Shown piece by piece: positions 1 through 9,694 of a stretch of DNA of 64,000 bases; position 1 is the stretch's first letter, and each line of letters begins with the position of its first letter. The notes under the pieces are model-generated. The model made no database searches, had not been told where the DNA came from, and worked only from the letters and a program-made list of their open reading frames with translations. Origin of the DNA: Algoriphagus sp. NG3 (GTDB lineage: Bacteria > Bacteroidota > Bacteroidia > Cytophagales > Cyclobacteriaceae); NCBI RefSeq assembly GCF_034119865.1, contig NZ_CP139421.1, positions 3,596,001 to 3,660,000 on the forward strand, read 5' to 3'. A program made the translations under genes and the position numbers.

Positions 1-208
1 AAAAATCCCTGAAAAACCCCATTCTCATCCAAGAAATAAATAAATCAAAGATACCTCTGTATGAATGCTAAATCTCTTAATTTCAGATAAAATCGATCCT
101 GCCTGTCGATGGACACACACAGAGGAATGATTATACGCTGCGCAAGATTCCATCCCGTATCCTTCGTCACGGGACAGGTATGGCCTTTAAAAGACAAATT
201 ATAATCAG

Positions 209-955
209 ATGAAAACCTATTTTTCAAGCACATTCCTTTTGCTGCTAATTACAGTAGTTAAATCCTATAGTCAGCAGACAAATCCAATCTACGAATCCGA
301 AACCCTTCAAATTGAACAAATCAGCCCAAACACTTACGTCCACATCAGCTACCTGAATACGGATGATTTTGGGAGAGTAAGTTGCAATGGTATGATTGTC
401 ATCAATGACGGAGAAGCCTTGGTGTTTGACACTCCGGCAAATGAAGAAGCCAGTGTAGAATTGCTGGACTGGTTGGAGAACGGGCAGCAAACAAGCGTAA
501 AAGGGGTGGTGGCTACGCACTTCCACTGGGACTGTCTGGGTGGGCTGAATGAATTTCATGCCAGAGGAATACCTTCTTACGCGTCCAATAAGACTATAGA
601 GTTGGCAAAATCCGCAGGCTACCCCATTCCGAAAAATGGATTTAAAAAGAAAATGAAACTCAATACCGGAAATATAGAAGTGGTCAACCAATTTCTGGGA
701 GAAGGACACACCAAGGATAATTTCGTTGCGTTTGTTTCTTCAGACCATGTGCTATTCGGAGGATGCATGATCAAGGAGCTGGGCGCAGGTAACGGCTACT
801 TGGGAGATGCAAATGTTCCAGCTTGGTCAGCTACTGTCAGAAAGGTAAAAGCAGCTTACCCTGATGTCCAGATTGTGATCCCGGGTCATGGAAAGGTAGG
901 CGGGCCAGAACTATTGGACTATACTGAGGAGATGTTTGAAAAAGAGGGAAAATAA
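209..955 (+). CDS. Secreted subclass B1 metallo-beta-lactamase
   Basis: A 248-residue protein with an N-terminal signal sequence (hydrophobic residues 9-17, probable cleavage near residue 22), so it should act in the periplasm. All zinc ligands of the B1 group are visible. Zn1 is bound by H104 and H106 (motif HFHWDCLGG) and H167 (GEGHT). Zn2 is bound by D108, C186 (GGCMIK) and H227 (PGHGK). K189 sits where B1 enzymes carry the residue that contacts the substrate carboxylate, and N202 lies in the GDAN segment. Length is normal for the family. By family knowledge such enzymes hydrolyse beta-lactam rings; substrate range cannot be read from the sequence. It stands alone with no regulator beside it, and 45 bases of the 5' flank overlap nothing else. 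A chromosomal, species-specific enzyme is the likeliest status. Confidence 0.93.
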   Translation: MKTYFSSTFLLLLITVVKSYSQQTNPIYESETLQIEQISPNTYVHISYLNTDDFGRVSCNGMIVINDGEALVFDTPANEEASVELLDWLENGQQTSVKGVVATHFHWDCLGGLNEFHARGIPSYASNKTIELAKSAGYPIPKNGFKKKMKLNTGNIEVVNQFLGEGHTKDNFVAFVSSDHVLFGGCMIKELGAGNGYLGDANVPAWSATVRKVKAAYPDVQIVIPGHGKVGGPELLDYTEEMFEKEGK

Positions 956-1017
956 GGTGACATCTCCTGTTTGTAAAGAGGGAAGGTTTCCTTCAGATTT
1001 TTAAATGCATAATCCAT

Positions 1018-1050
1018 AAAAAAGCCCTTGCAGATATCCGCAAGGACTTT
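1018..1050 (-). terminator. Rho-independent terminator of the phosphoesterase gene
   Basis: An 11-bp stem (1021-1031 with 1040-1050, one G-U pair) with an 8-base loop. On the minus strand it is followed by a run of six T. It lies 26 bases after the minus-strand stop codon and also faces the metallo-beta-lactamase gene from the other side. Confidence 0.75.
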
Positions 1051-1075
1051 CCAATGTTAAACCATAATTTGTAAT

Positions 1076-2653
1076 TTACTTTTTCTCAACTACTTTAAAT
1101 TTTGCTTCACCTGAATGCACCTGTCCAAAGCGGTCTGTAGCCTGAATGCGAACCACATGCTCTCCCGCTTTCAATTTGGCTGGAATAGCTCCTCTCCACA
1201 GGTGCTTGCTCTGGGCGGGGTTAGAAGGGCGCCTGCCTTCGATCAACTCTTCCGTCACATCCCATTCGAATAAATCTACCAGATAGGAAGGATCATAATC
1301 TTCTACTTTACCCATTGCTTTCCATTCTCCCTCATCAAACCGGATCAGCACCTCATCACCTTCTCCTCCCATGAAGAAGTTTACAAAGATGCCAGCCGTT
1401 GTGCGTTTGTCTTTCTCCAGAACCTTCGGTGCAAAAATCTCCATTTGATAATCGCTGGATTTCCCTGCTACCTGGTAGCGGATTTTGTATTGGTTTCCCT
1501 CGAAATCTATCAGTGCATAGCCCTTTGGAGTACCGTCCCGCATGGTGGACACAGGAACTCCATTTTCATCCAAAGTGCCTTTATACCAATCCCCTGAAGT
1601 AGTACCTACATTGTAATGATGATGCGGCTTATCCTGTTTCCAACCATCTTCCCTGAAGAAATAATCCTGCTTCTGCAAATGGGTGTGTGCAGAAAGCGAA
1701 AGGGTGTAAGGAAAATCTTCCAATAAATCAAAGATCTCCTGCCTGTCTTCATCACGGAATGAATCCCCTTCTTCTGCCAAAGGGATGTGCATAGCAATTA
1801 CGATGAGATGATCCTTAGGCACATACTTCAGGTCATTTCTCAGAAAGTCTAATTGATCTGGACGCATTCCTCCCCAATATCCCTGCTGGTCTCTGGGATC
1901 AGGCCAAAGAATATCATCCAGGACAATGAAATGTACCTTCCCCACATTGTAGGCATAGGCACTTGGCCCAAAATGAGCTTCAAATGTTTCATCTGCCCAT
2001 TCATCCTTGTCCACATCATAATTCTGATCGTGATTCCCCATGACATTGTACCAGGGCAAGCCAACTTTCGCCACAGCTTTGGCATAGGGAGTAAACAAAT
2101 CCAGATCATCACCTACTAAATCTCCAAGTGAAAGTCCAAACGCCACATCTCGAATCCCCACCACTTCGCTTACTATTCCACGGTCAAAGAAGTCAACTTC
2201 CTCTAGCGTATAGGGCTGTGGATCACCGAAAATCAACGCAGTAAAATCATCAGCCTCCTCTGTGGCAGTCATGGCAAAGTTGATTTCCTTTGGCAAGGCT
2301 CCAGTAGGAGCCGAACCTGCATATTTTAGCTCAGGAGAGCCACTAGGCTTATGGATATAATAAAACTGAGGTTTGTTCAAAGAATCCAATGCAACTGTAA
2401 ATCCGCTTGGTTTGATTACGAAGAGTAGCTGCCCATCTTTCAGGCCTATTTCGTAATAGCCTTTTTCATCTGTCTGAACTACCTCTTGGCCATTGGATAC
2501 ACTGACTGCCGGAAGTCCCATTTCCCGCCGCTGTTTCTTTCCATCTCCATTGGCGTCATGATAGACATAGCCCTTTGCCAGCTCCTGAGAAAAGGCAGTG
2601 AAACTTGTGAAAATCAAGGCTGCTGTCAGCCCTGTGTGCAAGATTTTTTTCAT
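1076..2653 (-). CDS. Secreted calcineurin-like metallophosphoesterase
   Basis: A 525-residue exported protein (signal sequence about 1-23). Residues 25-130 form a Cna-B/SdrD-like beta domain with a calcium-type segment DANGDGKKQ (33-41). The phosphoesterase core follows with all five signature blocks: D144/Q146 (GDPQ), D178 (GD), N207-H208-D209 (GNHD), H289 (AMH) and H323/H325 (AHTH). The last 170 residues are a beta-rich C-terminal domain typical of large Bacteroidota phosphoesterases. It is the last gene of the minus-strand sigma/FecR/SusC/SusD locus, 87 bases after susD, so it probably processes a phosphorylated nutrient taken up by that system. The substrate (phosphomonoester, diester or nucleotide) cannot be told. 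Confidence 0.9.
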   Translation of the reverse strand: MKKILHTGLTAALIFTSFTAFSQELAKGYVYHDANGDGKKQRREMGLPAVSVSNGQEVVQTDEKGYYEIGLKDGQLLFVIKPSGFTVALDSLNKPQFYYIHKPSGSPELKYAGSAPTGALPKEINFAMTATEEADDFTALIFGDPQPYTLEEVDFFDRGIVSEVVGIRDVAFGLSLGDLVGDDLDLFTPYAKAVAKVGLPWYNVMGNHDQNYDVDKDEWADETFEAHFGPSAYAYNVGKVHFIVLDDILWPDPRDQQGYWGGMRPDQLDFLRNDLKYVPKDHLIVIAMHIPLAEEGDSFRDEDRQEIFDLLEDFPYTLSLSAHTHLQKQDYFFREDGWKQDKPHHHYNVGTTSGDWYKGTLDENGVPVSTMRDGTPKGYALIDFEGNQYKIRYQVAGKSSDYQMEIFAPKVLEKDKRTTAGIFVNFFMGGEGDEVLIRFDEGEWKAMGKVEDYDPSYLVDLFEWDVTEELIEGRRPSNPAQSKHLWRGAIPAKLKAGEHVVRIQATDRFGQVHSGEAKFKVVEKK

Positions 2654-2740
2654 AATAATATTTTCATTTTAACAAGCATTCCTCGATTCATCTGCATTGA
2701 TATGGGATTTCTCTGAAAAAGGGGAAGGGCTAAGTAAGCC

Positions 2741-4177
2741 CTACTTCTCCCACCATACTTTCGTATTGATATCATCAGCTCCCATTCGGGCTACGGCTAC
2801 TGAATAGTTATCCGGATTATTGATCTGCACGCTTACAGGATAGCGGAACCTTACCGGAGCCTGCTGATTGTTTAGCATCCCATCATTCTTTGGAAGTACA
2901 GGCAAACCAGTTCTGCGGTATTCAAACCACTGCTGGTAATCATTAAAATATAATCCAATATACTTCTGAAGCATTATTCTTTCCAGTGAGCCGTTGTAGG
3001 CAGCTTCAGGATTTTCAAAGTAGTCTTCAGTGATCTCAATTTCCCACTGTTCCATGGCAGCTTTTACGCCATTTTCATAATGGACTGCTGCATCTGTGCC
3101 TATCACGCCGCGTTGCGCCAATTCTGCTTTGATAAATTCCACTTCAGCATATGTCAATAGTAAGGAAATCATCGGTGCTTCCACCAAAGCTCTATTGTGG
3201 TTACTCGGAAGAAACTGGAATTGATTATCATTTCCGGCATATCCACTAGGGATTCCCCTGTACCCAATAGTAGTCGTACCATCAATATCCCTGGCTTGCG
3301 TCATAAACTTGGCGCGACGAGGATCCTCGAGATTATTCAACTGATCAGCGAAAAATTCAGAAATCGAACGGAAAGTCGTGAAATCTATCGCCCTGCCCCA
3401 AGGAGAAAGATTGGGAGTCACCCCAGTTATCTGCAGTATGGCCGATTCTGCGGTGTTTTCAAACACAGGATACTCATCTGGACTGTTGATGATCATAGCA
3501 AGCTTTTCAAAAGAGCTGAACTCTTCCCTGTTCGATACTCTTAGCAACAATCTCATGTGCAGGGAATTCGTGAATTTCCTCCATTTCATCACATCATTGT
3601 GAAAAAGAATATCATCCCCATAAATCATTGTCTGGCTTACATCATAAAGCGAATTTGCCCGCTCCAAATCCTGGAAAATCTGGGTATAAACGGCTTCCTG
3701 AGTATCAAACTGAGGCTGGAAGATCCCTTCTTCTGCACGGCTAGCCTCCACCATAGGTATATCCCCAAAGCTGTCTGTGAGCTGGCTGAGACTATAGGCA
3801 CGCAAAGTCAGCGCAATTGCTTCATAATTCACATCAGTATTGGAAATAGAAGAAGCTTCCATTTCCTTGATATTGATCAGCCATCTGTAATAGGTATTCC
3901 AGGTAGAATTACCCGCAGCTTCTGAAATATCATAGCGATGAATCCCTCCATTGGCACTGGGAAACGGCAAGGCTACTTGCATCACCTGGAAGGTGAAGGC
4001 GTCTGCCCTATCCGTACCAAAGCTGGATATGCCGTAAATAATCGGATTCAATAATGTACCTGGACTGATTTGATCGATCCTATTTGGATCGGTGTTGATT
4101 TTTTCAAAATCTCCGGTGCAGGAAACCGATGTCCACACCAAAGCTCCTAACAAAAGAGTAGCGATATATTTGTTCAT
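2741..4177 (-). CDS. SusD-like outer-membrane nutrient-binding lipoprotein (SusD_2 type)
   Basis: A 478-residue surface lipoprotein partner of the preceding SusC. The signal sequence ends in a lipobox with the lipid-bearing Cys at residue 20. The opening after the Cys (DFEKINTDPN) and the overall pattern resemble the SusD/RagB-like type 2 family (PF12771) rather than classical SusD. I chose the ATG at 4177 because it gives a standard lipoprotein signal and a 12-base gap after susC. An in-frame ATGATG directly abutting the susC stop (4189) would add four residues. The family binds the substrate on the cell surface and closes as a lid over the SusC barrel. The ligand is unknown; the neighbouring phosphoesterase hints at a phosphorylated compound. 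Confidence 0.92.
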   Translation of the reverse strand: MNKYIATLLLGALVWTSVSCTGDFEKINTDPNRIDQISPGTLLNPIIYGISSFGTDRADAFTFQVMQVALPFPSANGGIHRYDISEAAGNSTWNTYYRWLINIKEMEASSISNTDVNYEAIALTLRAYSLSQLTDSFGDIPMVEASRAEEGIFQPQFDTQEAVYTQIFQDLERANSLYDVSQTMIYGDDILFHNDVMKWRKFTNSLHMRLLLRVSNREEFSSFEKLAMIINSPDEYPVFENTAESAILQITGVTPNLSPWGRAIDFTTFRSISEFFADQLNNLEDPRRAKFMTQARDIDGTTTIGYRGIPSGYAGNDNQFQFLPSNHNRALVEAPMISLLLTYAEVEFIKAELAQRGVIGTDAAVHYENGVKAAMEQWEIEITEDYFENPEAAYNGSLERIMLQKYIGLYFNDYQQWFEYRRTGLPVLPKNDGMLNNQQAPVRFRYPVSVQINNPDNYSVAVARMGADDINTKVWWEK

Positions 4178-4189
4178 AGTAATCATCAT

Positions 4190-7100
4190 TTAAAACTTAA
4201 GGGTAAGGTTCACACCCATATTTCGTGTACTTGGCAGTTGTCCCATTTCTATTCCCGGCAGCAATGTTCCTCCATTCAGAGCGGCAGTTTCCGGATCAAA
4301 CATTGGGAACTTAGTCCACATGGCCAGGTCACGGCCATAAAGTGCGATAGAAGCCTGACGAATACCTGTTTTTTGAAGAAGGCTGACAGGAACTCCATAT
4401 TCAACTCTCATTTCACGTAACTTGATAAAAGAAGCGTCAAAGGAATTGGACTCTACATTGGCTCTTCTATAATATTCTGTATAGTAATCAGCAAGGTTTA
4501 CCTCTGCGGTATTAGGCGAATAGGTCCCATCTCCGTTATCCACCACTCCTTCACCGATGATAAATCCGTCTTCCCTTCCTTTTAGGGTATGCGTAAGCTT
4601 TCCTTGTTCAGACATTTTATGGTGTGTCTGGGAATACACAATCCCTCCATATTGTCCATCGAACAAAATGCTCATCCGGAGATTTTTATAGACAAACTCA
4701 TTTCTGAATCCACCTTTCCACTTAGCGTAGGCATTTCCCTGATACTCGATCTCCGCAGGTCTTAGAGGGAGACCGTTTGCCCCGTACACAATTAGCCCCT
4801 CTGGAGATCTCACGAAGCCAAAACCGTATATATCTCCGGTAGTACCTCCTACTTTAGCCAGTATAGTCGCATTCCCCCCGTTCCCTATTACCTGGCTACC
4901 ATCTACTTCATCCGGCAGAGAAAGTACTTCATTCTTGTTTTTGGCCCAGGTGACAAATGAATTCCACTGAAAATTATTCGTTTTTACCGGACTCCCATTC
5001 AACACAAGTTCCACTCCTCGATTCTGGACTTTGCCTGCATTCAGTATCGCCCTGGAGTATCCTGAAGTGATATCTACCGGCACTTCCAAAATCTGGTTTT
5101 TGGTCTCTGAAATGTAGTAATTCACATCAAAGCCCACTCTTCTATTGAAGAAGATCATCTCCAATCCCGTCTCAAAACTGGTAGTGATTTCAGGCTTGAA
5201 GCCCACGTTGTACAAGGTTGAGGGGACGGAAGCGGATCCTGGAAATTCGCTCTGCCCATAGTACTTTGAAGTACGGTAAGGATCCGTATCATTCCCTACC
5301 TGAGCTCCTGACACTCTAAGTTTGGCGAAGGAGATTTCACTTGGTAGCACTAACATATCCGAAAGCACAAAGCTGGTGCTTACCGAAGGATAGAAAAAGC
5401 TGTTGTTTTGAGTAGGCAACGTGCTTGACCAGTCATTTCTTCCCGTGATGTCCACAAATATTTTTTCGTCAAAATCCAATGTCACCAATCCATAGAGAGA
5501 GTTGATCACTCGGTTGTTATCATTGGTAGAAAGAACGGGATTGTTGATACCATTTGCGAGCTTATAGACTCCCGGGATCACCAGGCCATCCACATAAGCT
5601 GACATCATACGGTATTTCCGGGTCATGTGGTTAGCTCCCACACTTGCTCTCAAGGAGATTTTCTCAGCCAGTTTACCATTGTAAGTGAACAAGAAATCTG
5701 AGTTCTGCTCATAGTTGGTGATATTCTGCTCTTTGAAATATCCTCTTTGGAAATTCGCCGTGCTATATGGTCTCTGCTGGGCCCGTTCTTCCTGACTCAT
5801 CGCCAAACCAGTCCTCACCATCAATTCAAAATGGTCGCTAAAGGTGTAATTGGCAGACAAGTTCCCAAAAACCGAATTGTTATTCACGGAGTTGGTCATC
5901 TCATAAGCAATCAAATAAGGATTGTCTATGAAAGAACTAAACGGGTGGACCTGATCTACATTTTCCTGCCCTTCCCTCCAGATAGGTCTATACCATTCCA
6001 GATCAATACTTGGGTTTTGAAAGATCATGAAATAGGAAATAGACTGGTTGTTATAGCCTGTGGCCGGAAGGTTGTCCGAATTCTTATTCGTGTAATTTAC
6101 CTTGGCATTCAACTTCAGCCGCTTGCTGATCTGCTGAGAAGCAGAAAGTGAAGCTACCAGGCGGTCAAATCCTGTATTCGGCATGATCCATTCATTCTTG
6201 GTCTGGGTGATAGATGCTCTCAAGGAACCACCTTCGTTTGCCCCTTCCAGAGATACACTGTTGATCATATTGAATCCTGTCCTCCAAAATCCGGTCACAT
6301 TATCCCGGTATGGTCTCCACAGTTGTCGCTCTGCAGATTGTCCCTCTAGAGTAGGATCATACTGAAAATAAGACTGGCCGTCAAACTTAGGGCCAAAGGC
6401 ACTGCTGGTGCCTCCTGTGCTTGAACCATCTTCAGAAGCACCGTAGCTGTAGTACAATTCGCCTTCGGAATTAAAAGCTCTGCCTGTTCCCTGGCCATAT
6501 TCGTATTGGCGGTCAGGCCATTTAAGCACATCCTGAAAACTGAAGTTGGAATTAATGGTCACCCCAAGCCCTTTGCTTTTTTTAGAACCACTCTTGGTGG
6601 TCACGATCAAAGCGCCATTGGCTGCACGGCTCCCATACAGCGCAGTAGCACTTGCCCCTTTCAGCACAGTGATGTTTTCAATATCATCAGGATTGATGTC
6701 GGCTATTCCATTTCCGAAATCAATGGGAACATCGTTTCCTGAGCCTGCGCCATAGGCATTGCTTACCCCGGAAGAAGTGAGGCCTGAATTCATGGGAACG
6801 CCATCCACGACGATCAACGCAAAATTCCCATTTGGATTAAGGGAATTGTCCCCTCTTAGACTGATCTGCGAAGAATTCATCGGCCCGGAGCCTGCGGATA
6901 GCACATTCAAACCAGCAACTTTTCCCCGGAGTGCATCAGACCAATTATTTGACCTGGCATCGAGCAGTTCCTCGGAGTCCACCTTTTGCGTAGCGTAACC
7001 CAATGCTTTTTCTTCTCTTTTGATCCCCAGCGCTGTAACCACAACTTCTCCTAACACATCATCGTCCAATCTCAATCTGATAGTGAGGTCAGTCTGATTG

Positions 7101-7675
7101 GAAGCCTGCACCTCTTGCTGGTCATAGCCCACGTAAGAGAACACCAAAATCTGGCCCTCATCGACAGAGAGTGTAAACTTCCCGTCCAGATCTGTGGTGG
7201 TACCCGTGGAAGTGCCTTTGATGATAATATTCACACCGGGCAGTTTTTCACCGGATTCTTCATCTACTACAATCCCAGAGATATTCACTTTCTCTGATGT
7301 GATCGTCTGCAGTGTGGATCTCTTCTTGTCGCTCACCGCTATGGTAGAGTTGATCTGCTTGAATTTCAGGTTTGACTGGCCTGAAATTTCCTCAAGGATA
7401 GTCTGCAAGTCTGTCCGGGTTTTGGAATAAGACACTTTTGTGTTAAGCGCCAATCCCTTTTCGTAGGAAAACTTAAATCCTGTCTGGCTCTCTATCTGTG
7501 AAAACGACTCTGAAAGAGCCATTTTGCTAGCACTGAATGAGACTATAGTCTCCTCCAATTTCTGAGCATGAAGGTCACCGGCAAACACCATGGTGTGCAT
7601 CCAGCAACTGAGTAAGCAAGCCGTAAATAATCTCATAATTAAGGTTCTTAAGGCAGGTGGTAACTTTTTTTTCAT
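4190..7675 (-). CDS. SusC/RagA-type TonB-dependent receptor with STN signalling domain
   Basis: A 1161-residue outer-membrane transporter. Domain order: signal/anchor segment (about 10-32), STN (secretin and TonB N-terminus) domain at about 40-115, carboxypeptidase-regulatory-like beta domain at about 131-205 (LPGVNIIIKGTSTG), a TonB-box-like VVVTALGI, plug, then a 22-strand-type barrel ending in hydrophobic LTLKF. The STN domain is what FecA-type receptors use to contact a FecR anti-sigma factor, and fecR and the ECF sigma gene lie directly upstream on the same strand. So this is a trans-envelope signalling transporter: substrate binding should release the sigma factor. It is followed immediately by its SusD partner. 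The substrate is not known. Confidence 0.95.
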   Translation of the reverse strand: MKKKLPPALRTLIMRLFTACLLSCWMHTMVFAGDLHAQKLEETIVSFSASKMALSESFSQIESQTGFKFSYEKGLALNTKVSYSKTRTDLQTILEEISGQSNLKFKQINSTIAVSDKKRSTLQTITSEKVNISGIVVDEESGEKLPGVNIIIKGTSTGTTTDLDGKFTLSVDEGQILVFSYVGYDQQEVQASNQTDLTIRLRLDDDVLGEVVVTALGIKREEKALGYATQKVDSEELLDARSNNWSDALRGKVAGLNVLSAGSGPMNSSQISLRGDNSLNPNGNFALIVVDGVPMNSGLTSSGVSNAYGAGSGNDVPIDFGNGIADINPDDIENITVLKGASATALYGSRAANGALIVTTKSGSKKSKGLGVTINSNFSFQDVLKWPDRQYEYGQGTGRAFNSEGELYYSYGASEDGSSTGGTSSAFGPKFDGQSYFQYDPTLEGQSAERQLWRPYRDNVTGFWRTGFNMINSVSLEGANEGGSLRASITQTKNEWIMPNTGFDRLVASLSASQQISKRLKLNAKVNYTNKNSDNLPATGYNNQSISYFMIFQNPSIDLEWYRPIWREGQENVDQVHPFSSFIDNPYLIAYEMTNSVNNNSVFGNLSANYTFSDHFELMVRTGLAMSQEERAQQRPYSTANFQRGYFKEQNITNYEQNSDFLFTYNGKLAEKISLRASVGANHMTRKYRMMSAYVDGLVIPGVYKLANGINNPVLSTNDNNRVINSLYGLVTLDFDEKIFVDITGRNDWSSTLPTQNNSFFYPSVSTSFVLSDMLVLPSEISFAKLRVSGAQVGNDTDPYRTSKYYGQSEFPGSASVPSTLYNVGFKPEITTSFETGLEMIFFNRRVGFDVNYYISETKNQILEVPVDITSGYSRAILNAGKVQNRGVELVLNGSPVKTNNFQWNSFVTWAKNKNEVLSLPDEVDGSQVIGNGGNATILAKVGGTTGDIYGFGFVRSPEGLIVYGANGLPLRPAEIEYQGNAYAKWKGGFRNEFVYKNLRMSILFDGQYGGIVYSQTHHKMSEQGKLTHTLKGREDGFIIGEGVVDNGDGTYSPNTAEVNLADYYTEYYRRANVESNSFDASFIKLREMRVEYGVPVSLLQKTGIRQASIALYGRDLAMWTKFPMFDPETAALNGGTLLPGIEMGQLPSTRNMGVNLTLKF

Positions 7676-7760
7676 ATTTTTAAGTGTTCATGTGATTAAC
7701 TGTCTGAAGCATTTATTTACTGGAACAGAATGGATTCGTTGGTGCGGATCCATTCATTTT

Positions 7761-8732
7761 TTAGGGGCAGTTTTTGAAGGTTAGGGTTACATTTTTTTCG
7801 TGAATTTGGTACTGAAGCGGGATCGAGTACTGAATCAGTTGAAGTATGCTCTCCAAGCTTTGATTTTCATAAGTCCCTGAAATCTTACAAGAATTAGATG
7901 ATTTGAGATCTGCAATGATTTTCACACCATACCATTCTTCCAGCGTTTTGATCATTTCTTTCATGGGAGTATTATGGAATACCAAAATATCCTCCGTCCA
8001 GAAGAACAATGGATCATTTTCGGCGATAGTTGACACAGCCCCGGCTTTTTCTACATAGTCAAGCCGAAGATTAGGAGTAAGCATAAAAACCGAGTCCACC
8101 TGATCGGAGACCTTTACCAGCCCGGTTTTCACAGCCACTACTTCCTGCTGATCGGGCTGGTTCCTGATCAAAAATGAAGTGCCGAGTACCTCTGTAGTAA
8201 GGTTGGCAGACTCCACTCTGAAAGGATGTAGCGTATCTTTCTTTACTTCGAAAAAAGCTTCTCCGGATAGTGAAATCAATCTGTTTTCCGAGAAGTTTTT
8301 GGCCACTTTGATAGTGGAATTATGGAATAGACTGACTGTGGATCCGTCGGGCAGGCGGACATTTTTGATCATTCCATAGCCATTTTCAAAAGTGATAAAA
8401 GCAGGTTCTGAATCTTCTGCAGGGATAGAAGACGAGAGCTTCACTGCCAATAGACCGATACCGATGAGAAAAACAGTACACGCTGCAACTTTCCATCCGG
8501 CAAAATCCCTTTTGGATACAGGATTATGTGAATGAAGATGGGCGGACTTCTTGATTTTTTGGAGCAGCTCCTCCTCTACCTGCTCCTTACTTCGATTCTT
8601 ATAGTCCTGAATTTGCCACTTGGCATCCATCCCCTGATCATACCAGGAATTGAACTGCCGCACTTCTTCTTTAGAAGCTTTTCCTCTTAGTATTCTGAAA
8701 ATGATGCCCGAAAGGGCAGATGGTAATCTCAT
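7761..8732 (-). CDS. FecR-family anti-sigma factor
   Basis: About 323 residues from the ATG at 8732; an upstream in-frame ATG at 8762 would add ten residues with no family similarity. The N-terminal 80 residues are cytoplasmic and include a short helical sigma-binding region. One membrane segment follows (about residues 79-101). The periplasmic part has a FecR domain (FENGYG...VRLPDGSTVSLF, ...GEAFFEVKKD...PFRVES) and a C-terminal DUF4974-type domain (HNTPMKEMIKTLEEWYGVKI). By family knowledge it holds the neighbouring ECF sigma factor inactive until the STN domain of the receptor signals ligand. It sits between the sigma gene (88 bases) and susC (85 bases), all on the minus strand. Confidence 0.93.
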   Translation of the reverse strand: MRLPSALSGIIFRILRGKASKEEVRQFNSWYDQGMDAKWQIQDYKNRSKEQVEEELLQKIKKSAHLHSHNPVSKRDFAGWKVAACTVFLIGIGLLAVKLSSSIPAEDSEPAFITFENGYGMIKNVRLPDGSTVSLFHNSTIKVAKNFSENRLISLSGEAFFEVKKDTLHPFRVESANLTTEVLGTSFLIRNQPDQQEVVAVKTGLVKVSDQVDSVFMLTPNLRLDYVEKAGAVSTIAENDPLFFWTEDILVFHNTPMKEMIKTLEEWYGVKIIADLKSSNSCKISGTYENQSLESILQLIQYSIPLQYQIHEKNVTLTFKNCP

Positions 8733-8850
8733 GAGTAATTGTCTTTCACTTATTAAGTGCAAAAGACCTCCTTCGACTACCGCCCGATTTGATTATCTAA
8801 TCATGAAATATGCCTGATCAAAAATTAATTTACCCTTAACAAAGAAGCTT

Positions 8851-9378
8851 TCAGACAAGGAGGTATACAGCAAGTGCAGGAGCCAAATGTTTCAATTCAC
8901 CACGCATGATTTTGAGGGATTTGCTCAGCTGATTGTGGACAGTCTGAGGAGAAATCTTAAGTTTATCTGCGATTTCATCTACAGAATAACCTTCCAGTCG
9001 GCTCATCCGAAAGACCAGCTGCGCACGGGGAGGAAGCATTTCAGCAGCGATTTCTATCTCATGGAAAAGCTCCTCAAATCCAAAAACATCCTCTTCATAA
9101 TAGGCCTCAGGAAGGTGATGGCTGTTATCCTTTCTTACTTTGGCCAGCCCGTCAAAGTGCTTCATGACCTGATATTTCACCGCTGTCAATAGATAGGCCT
9201 TTATTCCTGATTTTATTTCCAAGGACTCCCTTCTCTGCCAGATATCTATAAAAATCTCCTGAAGAATATCCTCCACGATAGCCTGATCCCCTATTTTGCT
9301 ATAGGCACTCTGGTACATGAGCTCCCAATTATCCTTGAAAACCTGTTCGAAATGTGCTGTATTCTGAAAAGTGGACAT
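8851..9378 (-). CDS. ECF RNA polymerase sigma-70 factor
   Basis: A 175-residue sigma factor with only regions 2 and 4. Region 2 spans about residues 12-80 (IVEDILQEIFIDIWQRRESL). Region 4 spans about 108-160 (LPPRAQLVFRMSRLEGYSVDEIADKLKIS, a helix-turn-helix). This is the Bacteroidota family 1 type that pairs with FecR. It heads the minus-strand locus, and its expected targets are the downstream susC/susD genes. No ferric-citrate genes are near, so the usual name FecI would be misleading. Confidence 0.95.
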   Translation of the reverse strand: MSTFQNTAHFEQVFKDNWELMYQSAYSKIGDQAIVEDILQEIFIDIWQRRESLEIKSGIKAYLLTAVKYQVMKHFDGLAKVRKDNSHHLPEAYYEEDVFGFEELFHEIEIAAEMLPPRAQLVFRMSRLEGYSVDEIADKLKISPQTVHNQLSKSLKIMRGELKHLAPALAVYLLV

Positions 9379-9694
9379 AATCCTTTAGCTATTACCCAAA
9401 AATAATTCGGCTGAAGGTTAAAGCTGAAAATGGTAGGTTATGATATTATTAAGAGAAGCTGTTTACTAGTTGCAGGTCGTTCATTTTATAAGAAAATTTC
9501 ATGGTAGAAATTACAATTTAGAGTTAAAAAAATCACCACCCTATCTGCGAAGAGCTGCGTCCTTTCCCGTAATAATCTGCGTAAATCTATAAGCCTGCCA
9601 AAAACCATCCCCCTCCACCTAGACTTACCTATACTGAAATGAACTCTCAACCCAAATTTTGAATTAGAGCTATAACTTTTAAAAGATCAATAAA
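9379..9694. other. Intergenic region between divergent sigma-factor and SDR genes
   Basis: 316 bases without a convincing reading frame. It must hold the divergent promoters of the ECF sigma gene and the SDR gene. A TAnnTTTG-like -7 box (TATTTTTG on the minus strand, about 9402-9409) lies upstream of the sigma gene, but no matching -33 box is clear. Confidence 0.5.

Noticed and set aside
8851-9378. Naming the sigma factor FecI and the locus iron-citrate uptake
   Set aside because: Nothing in the locus is specific for iron; the last gene is a phosphoesterase.
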